A stretch of DNA of 64,000 nt from Bacillota bacterium (GTDB taxonomy: Bacteria > Bacillota > Clostridia > Tissierellales > MES13): assembly GCA_009711785.1 (NCBI GenBank), contig VENA01000017.1, positions 1 to 64,000 of the forward strand. Direction: 5' to 3'. Within the stretch, counting starts at the first letter, position 1. Each line of letters opens with the position of its first letter. The notes below the pieces were generated by a model. It made no database searches and had not been told where the DNA came from. It was given only the letters and a program-made list of their open reading frames with translations. Of the stretch, positions 53,250 through 62,123 are shown piece after piece. The translations under genes and the position numbers were made by a program.

Positions 53250-56200
53250 ATGGTAACAATGAAAACAATGGATGGAAATGAAGCTGCAGCTTACGTTTCT
53301 TATGCTTTTACTGATGTAGCAACTATTTATCCGATAACGCCATCTTCTCCCATGGCAGAAAAGGTGGATTTATGGTCAGCAAATGGGAAGAAGAATTTAT
53401 TTGGACAGAGAGTAAAAGTTGTTGAGCTTCAGTCAGAAGGAGGAGCTTCAGGTTCTATGCATGGTTCACTTCAAGGAGGAGCATTAACTACTACTTATAC
53501 TGCTTCTCAAGGACTTTTATTGATGGTACCTAATATGTATAAGATTGCAGGAGAGTTACTACCTGGAGTATTTCATGTAAGTGCAAGGTCATTAGCAGCT
53601 CAAGCTTTATCTATTTTTGGAGATCATCAAGATGTTATGGCAACTAGACAAACTGGAGCCGCTATGATTGCTTCTAATAGTGTTCAAGAAGTAATGGATC
53701 TAGGAGGAGTTGCACATCTTGCTGCAATTAAAGCTAGATTACCTTTTGTGCATTTCTTTGATGGTTTTAGAACTTCCCATGAAATACAAAAGATTGAAGT
53801 TATTGATTATGATGATTATGCTAAGATATTAGATTATAATGCAGTACAAGGATTTAGAGATAGATCATTAAATCCTGAAAGACCAGTAGTTAGAGGAACA
53901 GCACAGAATCCAGATATATATTTTCAAAATAGAGAAGCAATAAACCCATTTTATGATTTGATTCCAGATATAGTGGAAAATTATATGCAAGAAATTAAAA
54001 AAATTACAGGAAGAGAATATCATCCATTTAATTATTATGGTGCTAAAGATGCAGATAAAGTTATTATAGCTATGGGTTCAGGTTGTGAAACAATAGAGGA
54101 AACTATTGATTACTTAGTTTCTAAAGGAGAAAAAGTAGGTATGATAAAGGTTCATTTATATAGACCTTTTTCTAGTAAATACTTTTTCAAAGTTTTACCG
54201 AATACAGTGAAGAAAATAGCTGTATTAGATAGAACTAAAGAGCCCGGAGCTCAAGGAGAGCCATTATATCAAGATGTAAGAAGTCTTTTCTATGAAAAAG
54301 ATGATAGACCTATAATTGTAGGAGGAAGATATGGTTTAGGATCTAAAGATACTACACCAGGTCAAATTATTGCAGTTTATGAGAATTTAAAACAAAATCA
54401 ACCGAAAAATCACTTTACTATTGGAATTGAAGATGATGTTACCAATACATCATTAGATTATAATAATACAGACACATCTCCAGAGGATACAATTAAATGT
54501 AAATTATGGGGCTTAGGTTCTGATGGTACTGTTGGTGCAAATAAAATAGCAATAAAAATCATAGGAGATAAAACAGATTTATATGCTCAAGGATATTTTT
54601 CATATGATAGTAAAAAATCCGGCGGAACTACAATTTCACATTTGAGATTTGGAAAACAACCAATAAAATCAACTTATTTAGTACATGATGCAGATTATAT
54701 TGCGTGTCATAATAAATCCTATATAAACAATTATGATTTACTTGAAGGGCTTAAAAAACAAGGAACATTTGTACTTAACTGTCCCTGGAATCAAGAGGAA
54801 TTAGAAGAAAAATTACCAAATAATATTAAAAAAGAAATAGCACAAAAAGAAGCTAATTTTTATGTAATAGATGCTGTGAAAATAGCTAAAGATATAGGTC
54901 TTGGTGGCAGAATTAATATGGTAATGCAATCTGCATTTTTTAAACTAGCTAAAGTATTACCTATAGAGGATGCAATAAAATATTTAAAAGAGTCAATAGA
55001 AAAGACCTATGGTAAAAAGGGAAGAAAAGTAGTAGAAATGAACTTTAAAGCTGTTGAAAAAGGGCTAGATGGACTTATGAAAATTGACGTTCCGGAGGCT
55101 TGGAAAACTTTAAATATACAAGAAGAAAGGAATTTAGAGGAGCCTGAATTCGTAAGAAATATCCAAAGACCTATGGCTAAACATAAAGGTGATAGTTTAC
55201 CGATAAGTGCCTTTAAAGGAATGGAAGATGGAAGTTTTCCATTAGGAACAACAGCCTATGAGAAACGTGGCATAGCTGTAACTATTCCACAGTGGCAAAC
55301 TGAAAATTGTATACAATGTAATCAATGTGCTTTGGTTTGTCCTCATGCTGTTATTAGACCATTTTTATTAAATGAAGATGAAAAAAATAATGCTCCTGAA
55401 GACTTTGATACTAAGAAAGCTTTAGGCAAAGATTTAAAGGGATTAGAATACAGAATCCAAATAAGTCCACTAGATTGTACTGGTTGTGGAGTTTGCGCTA
55501 ATGTTTGTCCTGCTAAGGAAAAAGCATTAGTTATGGTAGATGCTGAAAAGGAAATAAAAAGACAAATTAATAATTGGGAATATGTATCTAAAGAAGTTAG
55601 TATAAAAGATAATTTAATGAATATTAAAACTGTAAAGGGTAGTCAATTTGCACAACCATTACTAGAGTTTTCAGGAGCTTGTGCAGGGTGCGGAGAGACA
55701 CCTTACTTAAAATTAGTTACACAGCTTTATGGTGATAGGATGATGATAGCAAATGCAACGGGGTGTTCTTCTATATGGGGAGCAAGTGCACCTTCTGTAC
55801 CTTTTACAGTAAATAAAGAAGGCAAGGGTCCTGCTTGGGCAAATTCTTTATTTGAAGATAATGCTGAATTTGGTTATGGAATGTATTTAGCAGTTACTCA
55901 AATAAGAGAAGGAATAAAAGAAGATATGCTAAAAGTAATAGAAAATGGTGCTGATAATGAATTAAAAGGAGTATTTAATCAGTGGATAGAAAATATGAAT
56001 AGTACTACTGGTTCAAAAGAAGCAAGTGAAAAAGTAGTAAAATTATTAACAAGTAATTATAAAGAAAATAAATTAGCTCAAAAAATATTAGATAAAAAGG
56101 ATTTTCTAATTAAAAAATCCCAATGGATAGTAGGCGGAGATGGTTGGGCATATGATATAGGATATGGAGGTTTAGATCATGTGTTAGCATCTGGTGATGA

Positions 56201-56768
56201 TGTAAATGTGTTAGTATTTGATACAGAAGTTTATTCTAATACAGGAGGTCAGTCATCTAAAGCCACACCTACAGCTGCAGCAGCTAAATTTGCTGCTTCA
56301 GGTAAAAAAATAAGGAAAAAAGATCTTGGAATGATGGCAATGAGTTATGGATATGTGTATGTAGCTCAAATATCATTAGGGGCTAATATGAATCAAACTA
56401 TAAAAGCCATAAAGGAAGCAGAAGAATATGATGGTCCTTCTTTAATAATTGGTTATGCTCCATGCATTAACCATGGTATTAGACAGGGTATGGGATCTTC
56501 GATAAATCAAGAAAAAAGAGCAGTAGATTCTGGATATTGGCATCTTTATAGATATAATCCAGATTTTAAAAATGAAGGAAAGAATCCTTTTACTTTAGAT
56601 TCAAAAGAACCTAAAGAGTCATTTAAAGAATTTATTTTAAGTGAAGTTAGGTACTCTCAAATTAAAAATACATTCCCTGAATTAGCAGAGGAATTATATT
56701 CAAAAGCTGAAAAAGATGCTAAGGAAAGATATAAAAATTATAAACGTTTATCTGAAATGAAATATTAA
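53250..56768 (+). CDS. nifJ: pyruvate:ferredoxin (flavodoxin) oxidoreductase
   Basis: A single-chain PFOR of 1172 residues, central to anaerobic metabolism: pyruvate + CoA gives acetyl-CoA, CO2 and reduced ferredoxin. Domains in order are the pyruvate-binding N-terminus (GNEAAAYVSYAFTDVATIYP), the gamma domain, two 4Fe-4S clusters (CIQCNQCALVCPH about 687; CTGCGVCANVCP about 743), a proximal-cluster Cys pair (CAGCGETPY) and the TPP site (GGDGWAYDIGYGGLDHVLAS about 965). ATG 53250 follows AGGAGGGG. Confidence 0.97.
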   Translation: MVTMKTMDGNEAAAYVSYAFTDVATIYPITPSSPMAEKVDLWSANGKKNLFGQRVKVVELQSEGGASGSMHGSLQGGALTTTYTASQGLLLMVPNMYKIAGELLPGVFHVSARSLAAQALSIFGDHQDVMATRQTGAAMIASNSVQEVMDLGGVAHLAAIKARLPFVHFFDGFRTSHEIQKIEVIDYDDYAKILDYNAVQGFRDRSLNPERPVVRGTAQNPDIYFQNREAINPFYDLIPDIVENYMQEIKKITGREYHPFNYYGAKDADKVIIAMGSGCETIEETIDYLVSKGEKVGMIKVHLYRPFSSKYFFKVLPNTVKKIAVLDRTKEPGAQGEPLYQDVRSLFYEKDDRPIIVGGRYGLGSKDTTPGQIIAVYENLKQNQPKNHFTIGIEDDVTNTSLDYNNTDTSPEDTIKCKLWGLGSDGTVGANKIAIKIIGDKTDLYAQGYFSYDSKKSGGTTISHLRFGKQPIKSTYLVHDADYIACHNKSYINNYDLLEGLKKQGTFVLNCPWNQEELEEKLPNNIKKEIAQKEANFYVIDAVKIAKDIGLGGRINMVMQSAFFKLAKVLPIEDAIKYLKESIEKTYGKKGRKVVEMNFKAVEKGLDGLMKIDVPEAWKTLNIQEERNLEEPEFVRNIQRPMAKHKGDSLPISAFKGMEDGSFPLGTTAYEKRGIAVTIPQWQTENCIQCNQCALVCPHAVIRPFLLNEDEKNNAPEDFDTKKALGKDLKGLEYRIQISPLDCTGCGVCANVCPAKEKALVMVDAEKEIKRQINNWEYVSKEVSIKDNLMNIKTVKGSQFAQPLLEFSGACAGCGETPYLKLVTQLYGDRMMIANATGCSSIWGASAPSVPFTVNKEGKGPAWANSLFEDNAEFGYGMYLAVTQIREGIKEDMLKVIENGADNELKGVFNQWIENMNSTTGSKEASEKVVKLLTSNYKENKLAQKILDKKDFLIKKSQWIVGGDGWAYDIGYGGLDHVLASGDDVNVLVFDTEVYSNTGGQSSKATPTAAAAKFAASGKKIRKKDLGMMAMSYGYVYVAQISLGANMNQTIKAIKEAEEYDGPSLIIGYAPCINHGIRQGMGSSINQEKRAVDSGYWHLYRYNPDFKNEGKNPFTLDSKEPKESFKEFILSEVRYSQIKNTFPELAEELYSKAEKDAKERYKNYKRLSEMKY

Positions 56769-56770
56769 AG

Positions 56771-56803
56771 AAATGAGGAAATCCTAGGATTTCCTCATTT
56801 TTG
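56771..56803. terminator. bidirectional terminator after PFOR, overlapping a convergent small gene
   Basis: AAATGAGGAAATCC/GGATTTCCTCATTT is a near-perfect 14-bp stem. Its right arm includes the stop codon of the minus-strand gene at 56795. Confidence 0.8.
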
Positions 56804-56956
56804 GTTCTTATCAACCCACTCTTTAGCATTTTCTACTTCCATTTCAGAAGGTATAGCAACATTTGACTCATCTTTTTGTTTTTGAATATTCGCCCATGCA
56901 GCGGTTTTATGGTTTTCTATAGGTTGATTGTTTTTGATATTTAATTTTTTATCCAT
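56795..56956 (-). CDS. DUF3787-like small protein (53 aa), probable spore-surface family
   Basis: ATG 56956 is behind GAGGAGTG. The product (MDKKLNIKNNQPIENHKTAA, then WANIQKQ, PSEMEVENAKEWVDKNQK) has the HKTAAWAN and NAKEWVDxNQK signatures of the DUF3787 group, which in clostridia includes spore-surface proteins. The family is recognised from memory. Confidence 0.72.
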   Translation of the reverse strand: MDKKLNIKNNQPIENHKTAAWANIQKQKDESNVAIPSEMEVENAKEWVDKNQK

Positions 56957-57041
56957 TTTATCACTCCTCTTTATATATTATTTGCACTTTTTTGAAAATT
57001 ATAAAATATAATATATAATAAAAATATTTTTAAAAATATAT

Positions 57042-57070
57042 TTGACATTAAGTTATAAATATTGTATACT
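57042..57070 (+). promoter_or_regulatory. promoter of the tRNA cluster
   Basis: TTGACA (57042-57047), a 17-bp spacer and TATACT (57065-57070) stand 30 bp before the first tRNA. Confidence 0.75.
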
Positions 57071-57099
57071 AGTTCTTGTCGTCAGAAAAAAACAAGGAT

Positions 57100-57175
57100 G
57101 CCCAGATAGCTCAGTCGGTAGAGCAGGGGACTGAAAATCCCCGTGTCGGTGGTTCGATTCCGCCTCTGGGCACCA
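57100..57175 (+). tRNA. tRNA-Phe (GAA), CCA encoded
   Basis: A full cloverleaf: acceptor GCCCAGA/TCTGGGC, anticodon stem GGGGA-CTGAAAA-TCCCC with GAA, T-loop GGTTCGATTCC, and encoded CCA. 76 nt. Confidence 0.97.
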
Positions 57176-57190
57176 TTTAAAATAAAATTT

Positions 57191-57265
57191 GCGGAAGTGG
57201 CTCAGTGGTAGAGCATCGCCTTGCCAAGGCGAGGGTCGCGGGTTCGAATCCCGTCTTCCGCTCCA
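57191..57265 (+). tRNA. tRNA-Gly (GCC), CCA encoded
   Basis: Acceptor GCGGAAG/CTTCCGC, anticodon GCC in CGCCTTGCCAAGGCG, T-arm GGGTTCGAATCCC, encoded CCA. 75 nt. Confidence 0.97.
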
Positions 57266-57274
57266 TCTAGATAT

Positions 57275-57348
57275 GGCGGCATAGCCAAGTGGTAAGGCAG
57301 AGGACTGCAAATCCTTTATCCCCAGTTCAAATCTGGGTGCCGCCTCCA
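57275..57348 (+). tRNA. tRNA-Cys (GCA), CCA encoded
   Basis: Acceptor GGCGGCA/TGCCGCC, anticodon GCA in AGGACTGCAAATCCT, T-arm CCCAGTTCAAATCTGGG, encoded CCA. 74 nt. Confidence 0.97.
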
Positions 57349-57357
57349 TACGATATT

Positions 57358-57384
57358 TAATCTCCTATTAGGAGATTTTTTTTT
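57358..57384 (+). terminator. terminator of the tRNA cluster
   Basis: AATCTCCT/AGGAGATT is followed by eight Ts. Confidence 0.85.
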
Positions 57385-57461
57385 GTAAAAAATTGTTATA
57401 ACTATAGTTTGAAAGGTTAGTAATAAAAATATAAGATTCTATTAATAATAAGGGTGATATA

Positions 57462-58205
57462 ATGAAAAATCCATTCATGCCAGATGAAAAAAGTGATTTA
57501 GTTATTGTAGATGGAAGGGCAAGTGAAGAAATAATAAAGGGATTAAAAATTCTAGATTTAGATATAGTAAAAACTATCAAATGTGAAGAAGTATACGAAG
57601 CAATATCTTATCATCCAGATATAGTAATACATCCGTTAAATGAAAATACACTTATTGTAGCACCTAATGTGTACGATTATTACAAAGACTTATTTAAGTT
57701 AAAAAAAATAAAAGTAATTAAAGGAGAAAAATGGTTAAAAAGAAACTATCCTAATAATGTTGCATATAATGTAGCAAGAGTTTCAGGATATGCAATACAT
57801 AATTTTAAACATACAGACCCAAAATTAAAATTCTATCTTAAAAAAGCTGGGATTGAGATGATAAATGTAAATCAAGGATATTCTAAATGTTCGATAGCAA
57901 ATGTATCAAAGAATACTATAATAACTTCTGATCCTTCAATTTTTAAAGCATTAAATAATTTTAATATTAACATATTAAATATAGAAAAGGGTTTTATTGA
58001 ACTTCCAGGATTGAATTATGGTTTTATTGGCGGAAGTACAGGATATATAGGAAATGATAAAGTATTGTTTACAGGTAGTCTAGGTAATCATCCTGATCAA
58101 GTTAAGATTTTAAATTTTTTAGATAAGCTTAAAAAAGAACCTATCTTTTTATCAAGAAAAAAAATTATAGATCTGGGTTCAATCATTCCTTTAAAATACA
58201 TTTAA
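57462..58205 (+). CDS. DUF6873-like (GME-fold) protein
   Basis: A 247-residue soluble protein of unknown function. Segments HPDIVIHPLNENTLIVAPNV, GYSKCSIANVSKNTIITSDP and YGFIGGSTGYIGNDKVLFTG match what I recall of the clostridial DUF6873 family, said to have a guanidino-group-modifying-like fold. It may take part in envelope or spore biology; no catalytic claim is made. The ribosome-binding site is AAGGGTG. Confidence 0.75.
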   Translation: MKNPFMPDEKSDLVIVDGRASEEIIKGLKILDLDIVKTIKCEEVYEAISYHPDIVIHPLNENTLIVAPNVYDYYKDLFKLKKIKVIKGEKWLKRNYPNNVAYNVARVSGYAIHNFKHTDPKLKFYLKKAGIEMINVNQGYSKCSIANVSKNTIITSDPSIFKALNNFNINILNIEKGFIELPGLNYGFIGGSTGYIGNDKVLFTGSLGNHPDQVKILNFLDKLKKEPIFLSRKKIIDLGSIIPLKYI

Positions 58206-58276
58206 GTAATAAAGTACTGTGAATATGGTAAACATATTTTCACATACTACTAATACAGGTGAAAGGAGTGACAAAA

Positions 58277-59179
58277 GTGGAATTGCTCTCTATAGGATTT
58301 GATAGTAAATTACAGAAAGTTAAAGAAGTATTTGACAAGAAATCCATTCTTCTTAAAGAAGAATTATATATAGATAAAAGAACTAAAAAAATTGGGAATA
58401 CAATTTTTTTAAAGTATGAACTTGAAGATGAAAAGAATAAATATGTAAATACAAAGAATATTTTAAAATATTATATTGCAGATGTTATAACAGATATAGT
58501 TATTGATTTGTATCAAGATAAACTACTAAAAAGGATAATAAACGATAGGTGTTATTATTTAGAAAATTGCGAAAAAGAAGAAATTTTAGAAGAGACAAAG
58601 AAAAGAATTAGAAATGATAAACTAACAATAAACAAAATTAGAGCCAAAGCAAATGAAAAGTCAAAGGTTTTAAAGGAAGTGTTAGATTATTTAGAAAGTA
58701 ATGATGAAATAATTTTAGAAGGTTTTATATCATTTAGATTAAGATTTTTAGTTAATTATCTAGAAGATACTTTAGACAATGTGTTAGATGATTTTGTTAT
58801 AGAAAGAGAATATAAAGAGTTTATTAAGATATTACGTTATTTTGTTGAAATTCAAGAACCTAAAATAAATACTGTGAACGTAATTATTTATGAAGATAAT
58901 AAATATGAATTGTATGATATTAAAAAAAGACTTATAAATAATGAATTCCTTGAAGAGATAGCAAAGGAAATGTCAGAGAATAATATGAATTATGAAGATT
59001 TACTTATAAGCTCTTTAATAACTATAGCCCCTAAAAATATTGTTCTTCACTTATATGATAAGAAAAAAAGTGAAAAGATCGTAGAAATAATTAAAAATGT
59101 ATTTGAAAACAAAGTTGAGATCTGTAGTGGATGTACTTTTTGCCTTTCAGTAAAAGAAAATATGAAAAACAAAAGATAA
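58277..59179 (+). CDS. ytxC: YtxC-like sporulation protein
   Basis: About 300 residues, matching the YtxC family of putative sporulation proteins: YYIADVITDIVIDLYQDKLL, GFISFRLRFLVNYLEDTLDN and DLLISSLITIAPKNIVLHLY are typical. In Bacillus and clostridia ytxC lies near thrS, as it does here. GTG 58277 is behind AAAGGAG; the frame from 58259 includes that site. Confidence 0.85.
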   Translation: MELLSIGFDSKLQKVKEVFDKKSILLKEELYIDKRTKKIGNTIFLKYELEDEKNKYVNTKNILKYYIADVITDIVIDLYQDKLLKRIINDRCYYLENCEKEEILEETKKRIRNDKLTINKIRAKANEKSKVLKEVLDYLESNDEIILEGFISFRLRFLVNYLEDTLDNVLDDFVIEREYKEFIKILRYFVEIQEPKINTVNVIIYEDNKYELYDIKKRLINNEFLEEIAKEMSENNMNYEDLLISSLITIAPKNIVLHLYDKKKSEKIVEIIKNVFENKVEICSGCTFCLSVKENMKNKR

Positions 59180-59215
59180 AGCAACTTTTCTTTAAGAGAA
59201 GTTGCTTTATCTTTT
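59172..59215 (+). terminator. Rho-independent terminator after ytxC
   Basis: AAAGATAAAGCAACTT.../...AAGTTGCTTTATCTTT is a long near-perfect stem with a T-rich tail. Confidence 0.8.
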
Positions 59216-59325
59216 GTTATGTTATAATAAAATTTAGAAAAATAGATTAATTATTAGTAGGTGTTTTACTTATAATTCTAATGTGGTATAATAATATGGT
59301 TAATAAATGACACAGGAGTGGTACA

Positions 59326-59928
59326 ATGAGCATAATTAAATTACTTATTTTGGCAATCGTAGCAGCGATGATAGGATGGTTTACTAATATTATAGCAATT
59401 AAGTTGATATTTAGACCATTATATCCTATAAAAATCCCTGTATTAAATTTTGAAATCCAGGGTCTTATACCTAAAAGAAAAGAAGAAATAGCAAAGAGTG
59501 TTGGGGATGTAGTTGAAGAAGAATTATTAAATATAAGGGATATAATAGAAAGAATTATTGAAGATGAAGATATAAGTAAGATTAAATTCATACTAAAACG
59601 GAGAATAAATAATATTGTTGATGAAAAATTACCGGCTTTAATTCCTAGTAGCATTAAAAATATGATTTCAGAATACGTAGATGAAATTGTTGATTCAGAA
59701 GGAGATAAAATTTTAAAACAGTTAATTGAAGAAACTATAGATAATGCTACTGAAAGAGTTAGTATTGCTGATATTGTAGAAGAAAAGATTAATTCTTACG
59801 ATATAGATAAATTAGAAAGAATAATAATTACGATTGCAAAAAAAGAACTAAAACACATAGAAATCTTAGGTGGAGTTTTAGGATTTTTCATAGGAATAAT
59901 TCAAGGTATAATAGTTTTAAATTTTTAG
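59326..59928 (+). CDS. DUF445 (YheB-like) membrane protein
   Basis: A 200-residue protein with an N-terminal helix, the conserved AMIGWFTNIIAIKLIFRPLYPIKI-type segment (WFTNIIAIKLIFRPLYP seen), a charged amphipathic middle and a C-terminal helix (VLGFFIGIIQGIIVL). The two ends anchor a cytoplasmic or periplasmic helical domain. It is shorter than many DUF445 proteins. The ribosome-binding site is AGGAGTGG; function unknown. Confidence 0.85.
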   Translation: MSIIKLLILAIVAAMIGWFTNIIAIKLIFRPLYPIKIPVLNFEIQGLIPKRKEEIAKSVGDVVEEELLNIRDIIERIIEDEDISKIKFILKRRINNIVDEKLPALIPSSIKNMISEYVDEIVDSEGDKILKQLIEETIDNATERVSIADIVEEKINSYDIDKLERIIITIAKKELKHIEILGGVLGFFIGIIQGIIVLNF

Positions 59929-59936
59929 GTATAGAT

Positions 59937-59968
59937 ATGACAATTCTTATAAGGATTGTCATTTTTTA
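59937..59968 (+). terminator. Rho-independent terminator
   Basis: ATGACAAT/ATTGTCAT is followed by six Ts. Confidence 0.75.
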
Positions 59969-60058
59969 TTTGCAAAATAGTCTTATGCCCATAACATAAT
60001 TTTATTTTACAGTAATATAATTATAAAGAAAGTAAAAATTTTAAAAGGGGGCTAAACT

Positions 60059-61729
60059 ATGAATGCTTTATTACTTGCTATTTTAACTTATGCTGGATTT
60101 ATTATTGCTTATAAAACGTATGGAAAATTTCTAGGAGATAAGTTGTTTGAATTGAGTGGAAGTGCAGTAACGCCAGCAAATGAGATAAATGATGGCATAG
60201 ATTATGTACCTACGAAAAAAAGAATATTATTTGGGCATCACTTTACATCAATAGCTGGGACAGGACCAATTGTTGGACCGGCAATAGGAGTTATATGGGG
60301 ATGGTTACCTGCAGTTATTTGGGTATTTGTAGGTTCAATTTTCATGGGGGCTGTACATGATTTTGGCGCATTGGTAATTTCATCAAGGAAAAAGGGAAAA
60401 TCTCTTGGAGATGTAACAAAAGATATAGTAAGTCCTACTTCAAGAAATTTATTTTTAATAATTATCTTTTTCTTATTATTAATAGTTATAGCAATATTTG
60501 CAATGATAATAGGTAAATTATTTATAATGTATCCTGCATCTATATTCCCTGTATGGATGGAGATACCTATAGCTTTAGCTTTAGGATATTTAGTATATAA
60601 AAAGGGTAAAAATATCAATTTATTATCCATAGTTGCAATAATTCTTATGTATTTTACTATATGGATTGGAGCTACATACTTAAATGATATCCATATACCT
60701 GAATTGTTTGGAATGCAAGAAATAATAGTATGGGTAGTTGTATTAATGATATATGCATTTATTGCTTCTATACTGCCAGTACAAAAATTATTACAACCTA
60801 GAGATTATATAAACTCCCATGAACTTATAGTGGCTATGGGTTTATTAATACTTGGATTAATTTTTGTACACCCTACTATTGTGGCACCAGCTGTTAGATT
60901 AGGTATAAAAGATGCACCACCAATGTTACCATTTTTATTTATCACTATAGCTTGTGGTGCAATTTCTGGATTCCATAGTTTAGTATCTTCTGGAACATCA
61001 TCAAAACAATTAGCAAATGAAAGGGATGCTAAACATATAGGTTATGGCGGAATGCTTATGGAAGGTGCTTTAGCTATTTTGGTAATTTTAGCTTGTACTG
61101 CTGGTTTAGGAGATACAGCAGCTTGGACCTCAAGATATGTCGATTGGTCAAGTGCTAGTGGTCTAGGAGCAAAATTAAGTGCTTTTATAGATGGTGGTGC
61201 TAATTTTATTTCAGGTCTTGGTATAAGTTTGGGATTTGCAAAAACATTATTAGCAGTTTTTGTTGTTAGTTTTGCTGCCACAACTCTAGATACAGCGACA
61301 AGGATTCAAAGATATGTTGTTAGTGAGATAGCAGAAGGAATGAAAATAAAACCACTTACAACTAAAAATGGTTCAACTTTATTTGCAGTAATAACAGCTA
61401 TATTGCTTGCTATGGCAAAACCAGGTGGAGCAGGTGCAATGATATTATGGCCATTATTTGGAGCTTCTAATCAATTATTAGCAGGCTTAGCATTAATGAT
61501 AATAACTGTTTACTTAGCTAAAAAAGGAAAACGTATATCATATACTTTAATACCTATGATATTTATGATGATTATGACAGGTTGGGGTATGATTCATAAT
61601 ATCATTGGATATGCAAGCAAAGCAGATTATTTATTACTAATAATAGGTATAATTATTATGGTCTTAGAGTTATGGATGATATTTGAAGCTTACAGAGTAA
61701 TAAAAAAAGCAAAAAAGAAAACAGTTTAA
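60059..61729 (+). CDS. cstA: carbon starvation CstA-family peptide/pyruvate transporter
   Basis: A 556-residue membrane protein with about 15 helices. CstA hallmarks are VPTKKRILFGHHFTSIAGTGPIVGPAIG (in part), GAVHDFGALVISSRKKGKSL and the core FHSLVSSGTSSKQLANE. It is the short (about 550 aa) clostridial form. CstA proteins import peptides, and some relatives pyruvate. The ribosome-binding site is AAGGGGG; a terminator follows. Confidence 0.92.
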   Translation: MNALLLAILTYAGFIIAYKTYGKFLGDKLFELSGSAVTPANEINDGIDYVPTKKRILFGHHFTSIAGTGPIVGPAIGVIWGWLPAVIWVFVGSIFMGAVHDFGALVISSRKKGKSLGDVTKDIVSPTSRNLFLIIIFFLLLIVIAIFAMIIGKLFIMYPASIFPVWMEIPIALALGYLVYKKGKNINLLSIVAIILMYFTIWIGATYLNDIHIPELFGMQEIIVWVVVLMIYAFIASILPVQKLLQPRDYINSHELIVAMGLLILGLIFVHPTIVAPAVRLGIKDAPPMLPFLFITIACGAISGFHSLVSSGTSSKQLANERDAKHIGYGGMLMEGALAILVILACTAGLGDTAAWTSRYVDWSSASGLGAKLSAFIDGGANFISGLGISLGFAKTLLAVFVVSFAATTLDTATRIQRYVVSEIAEGMKIKPLTTKNGSTLFAVITAILLAMAKPGGAGAMILWPLFGASNQLLAGLALMIITVYLAKKGKRISYTLIPMIFMMIMTGWGMIHNIIGYASKADYLLLIIGIIIMVLELWMIFEAYRVIKKAKKKTV

Positions 61730-61735
61730 CTAAAA

Positions 61736-61766
61736 TAGGCTATGGAGTTTTATCCATAGCCTTTAA
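61736..61766 (+). terminator. Rho-independent terminator after cstA
   Basis: AGGCTATGGA/TCCATAGCCT is followed by a short T run. Confidence 0.75.
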
Positions 61767-61814
61767 TCTATCCTAATAAAAATTAAAGATTTATTAAGAA
61801 TATGTATAATTTTC

Positions 61815-61843
61815 TTGACAATAATATAAAATATATCTATAAT
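61815..61843 (+). promoter_or_regulatory. promoter of the thrS T-box unit
   Basis: TTGACA (61815-61820), a 17-bp spacer and TATAAT (61838-61843), both perfect. Confidence 0.8.
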
Positions 61844-61861
61844 ATATTAAAACCAGAAAAT

Positions 61862-62096
61862 CAAAAACATTGATAGGAAGAGTAAATTAGACACAGTTTA
61901 CAGAGAGAAATCTCCGAAGGTTGCGAGGGATTTTAAATATGCCTAATTGAAAACTAACCTGGAGTTGTATCCGAAACCGTGTAGGGTAAGGATTACCGTT
62001 GATTGCGTTAAGATCTTAGAGTTTCAATTAGGGTGGAACCACGGGTATATACTCTCGTCCCTAGACTAAGAAGTCTAGAGATGGGAGTTTTTTATT
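61862..62096 (+). promoter_or_regulatory. T-box leader (tRNA-Thr) of thrS
   Basis: The core AGGGTGGAACCACGG is at 62030-62044. The specifier codon ACU is at 61953-61955, five bases before GGAG, as in the other two leaders. The terminator (62051-62096) precedes the ribosome-binding site. The leader should respond to uncharged tRNA-Thr. Confidence 0.93.
62051..62096 (+). terminator. T-box conditional terminator (thrS)
   Basis: The long stem ACTCTCGTCCCTAGACT/AGTCTAGAGATGGGAGT is followed by six Ts. Confidence 0.85.
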
Positions 62097-62123
62097 TATA
62101 TAATAATTCAGAGGAGGGAGAAT

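Noticed and set aside
57053..57349. A 98-codon open frame on the minus strand over the tRNA cluster
   Set aside because: It is the antisense of three tRNA genes, a well-known source of false proteins of the '[17 protein letters not shown]' type; the cloverleaves explain the sequence.
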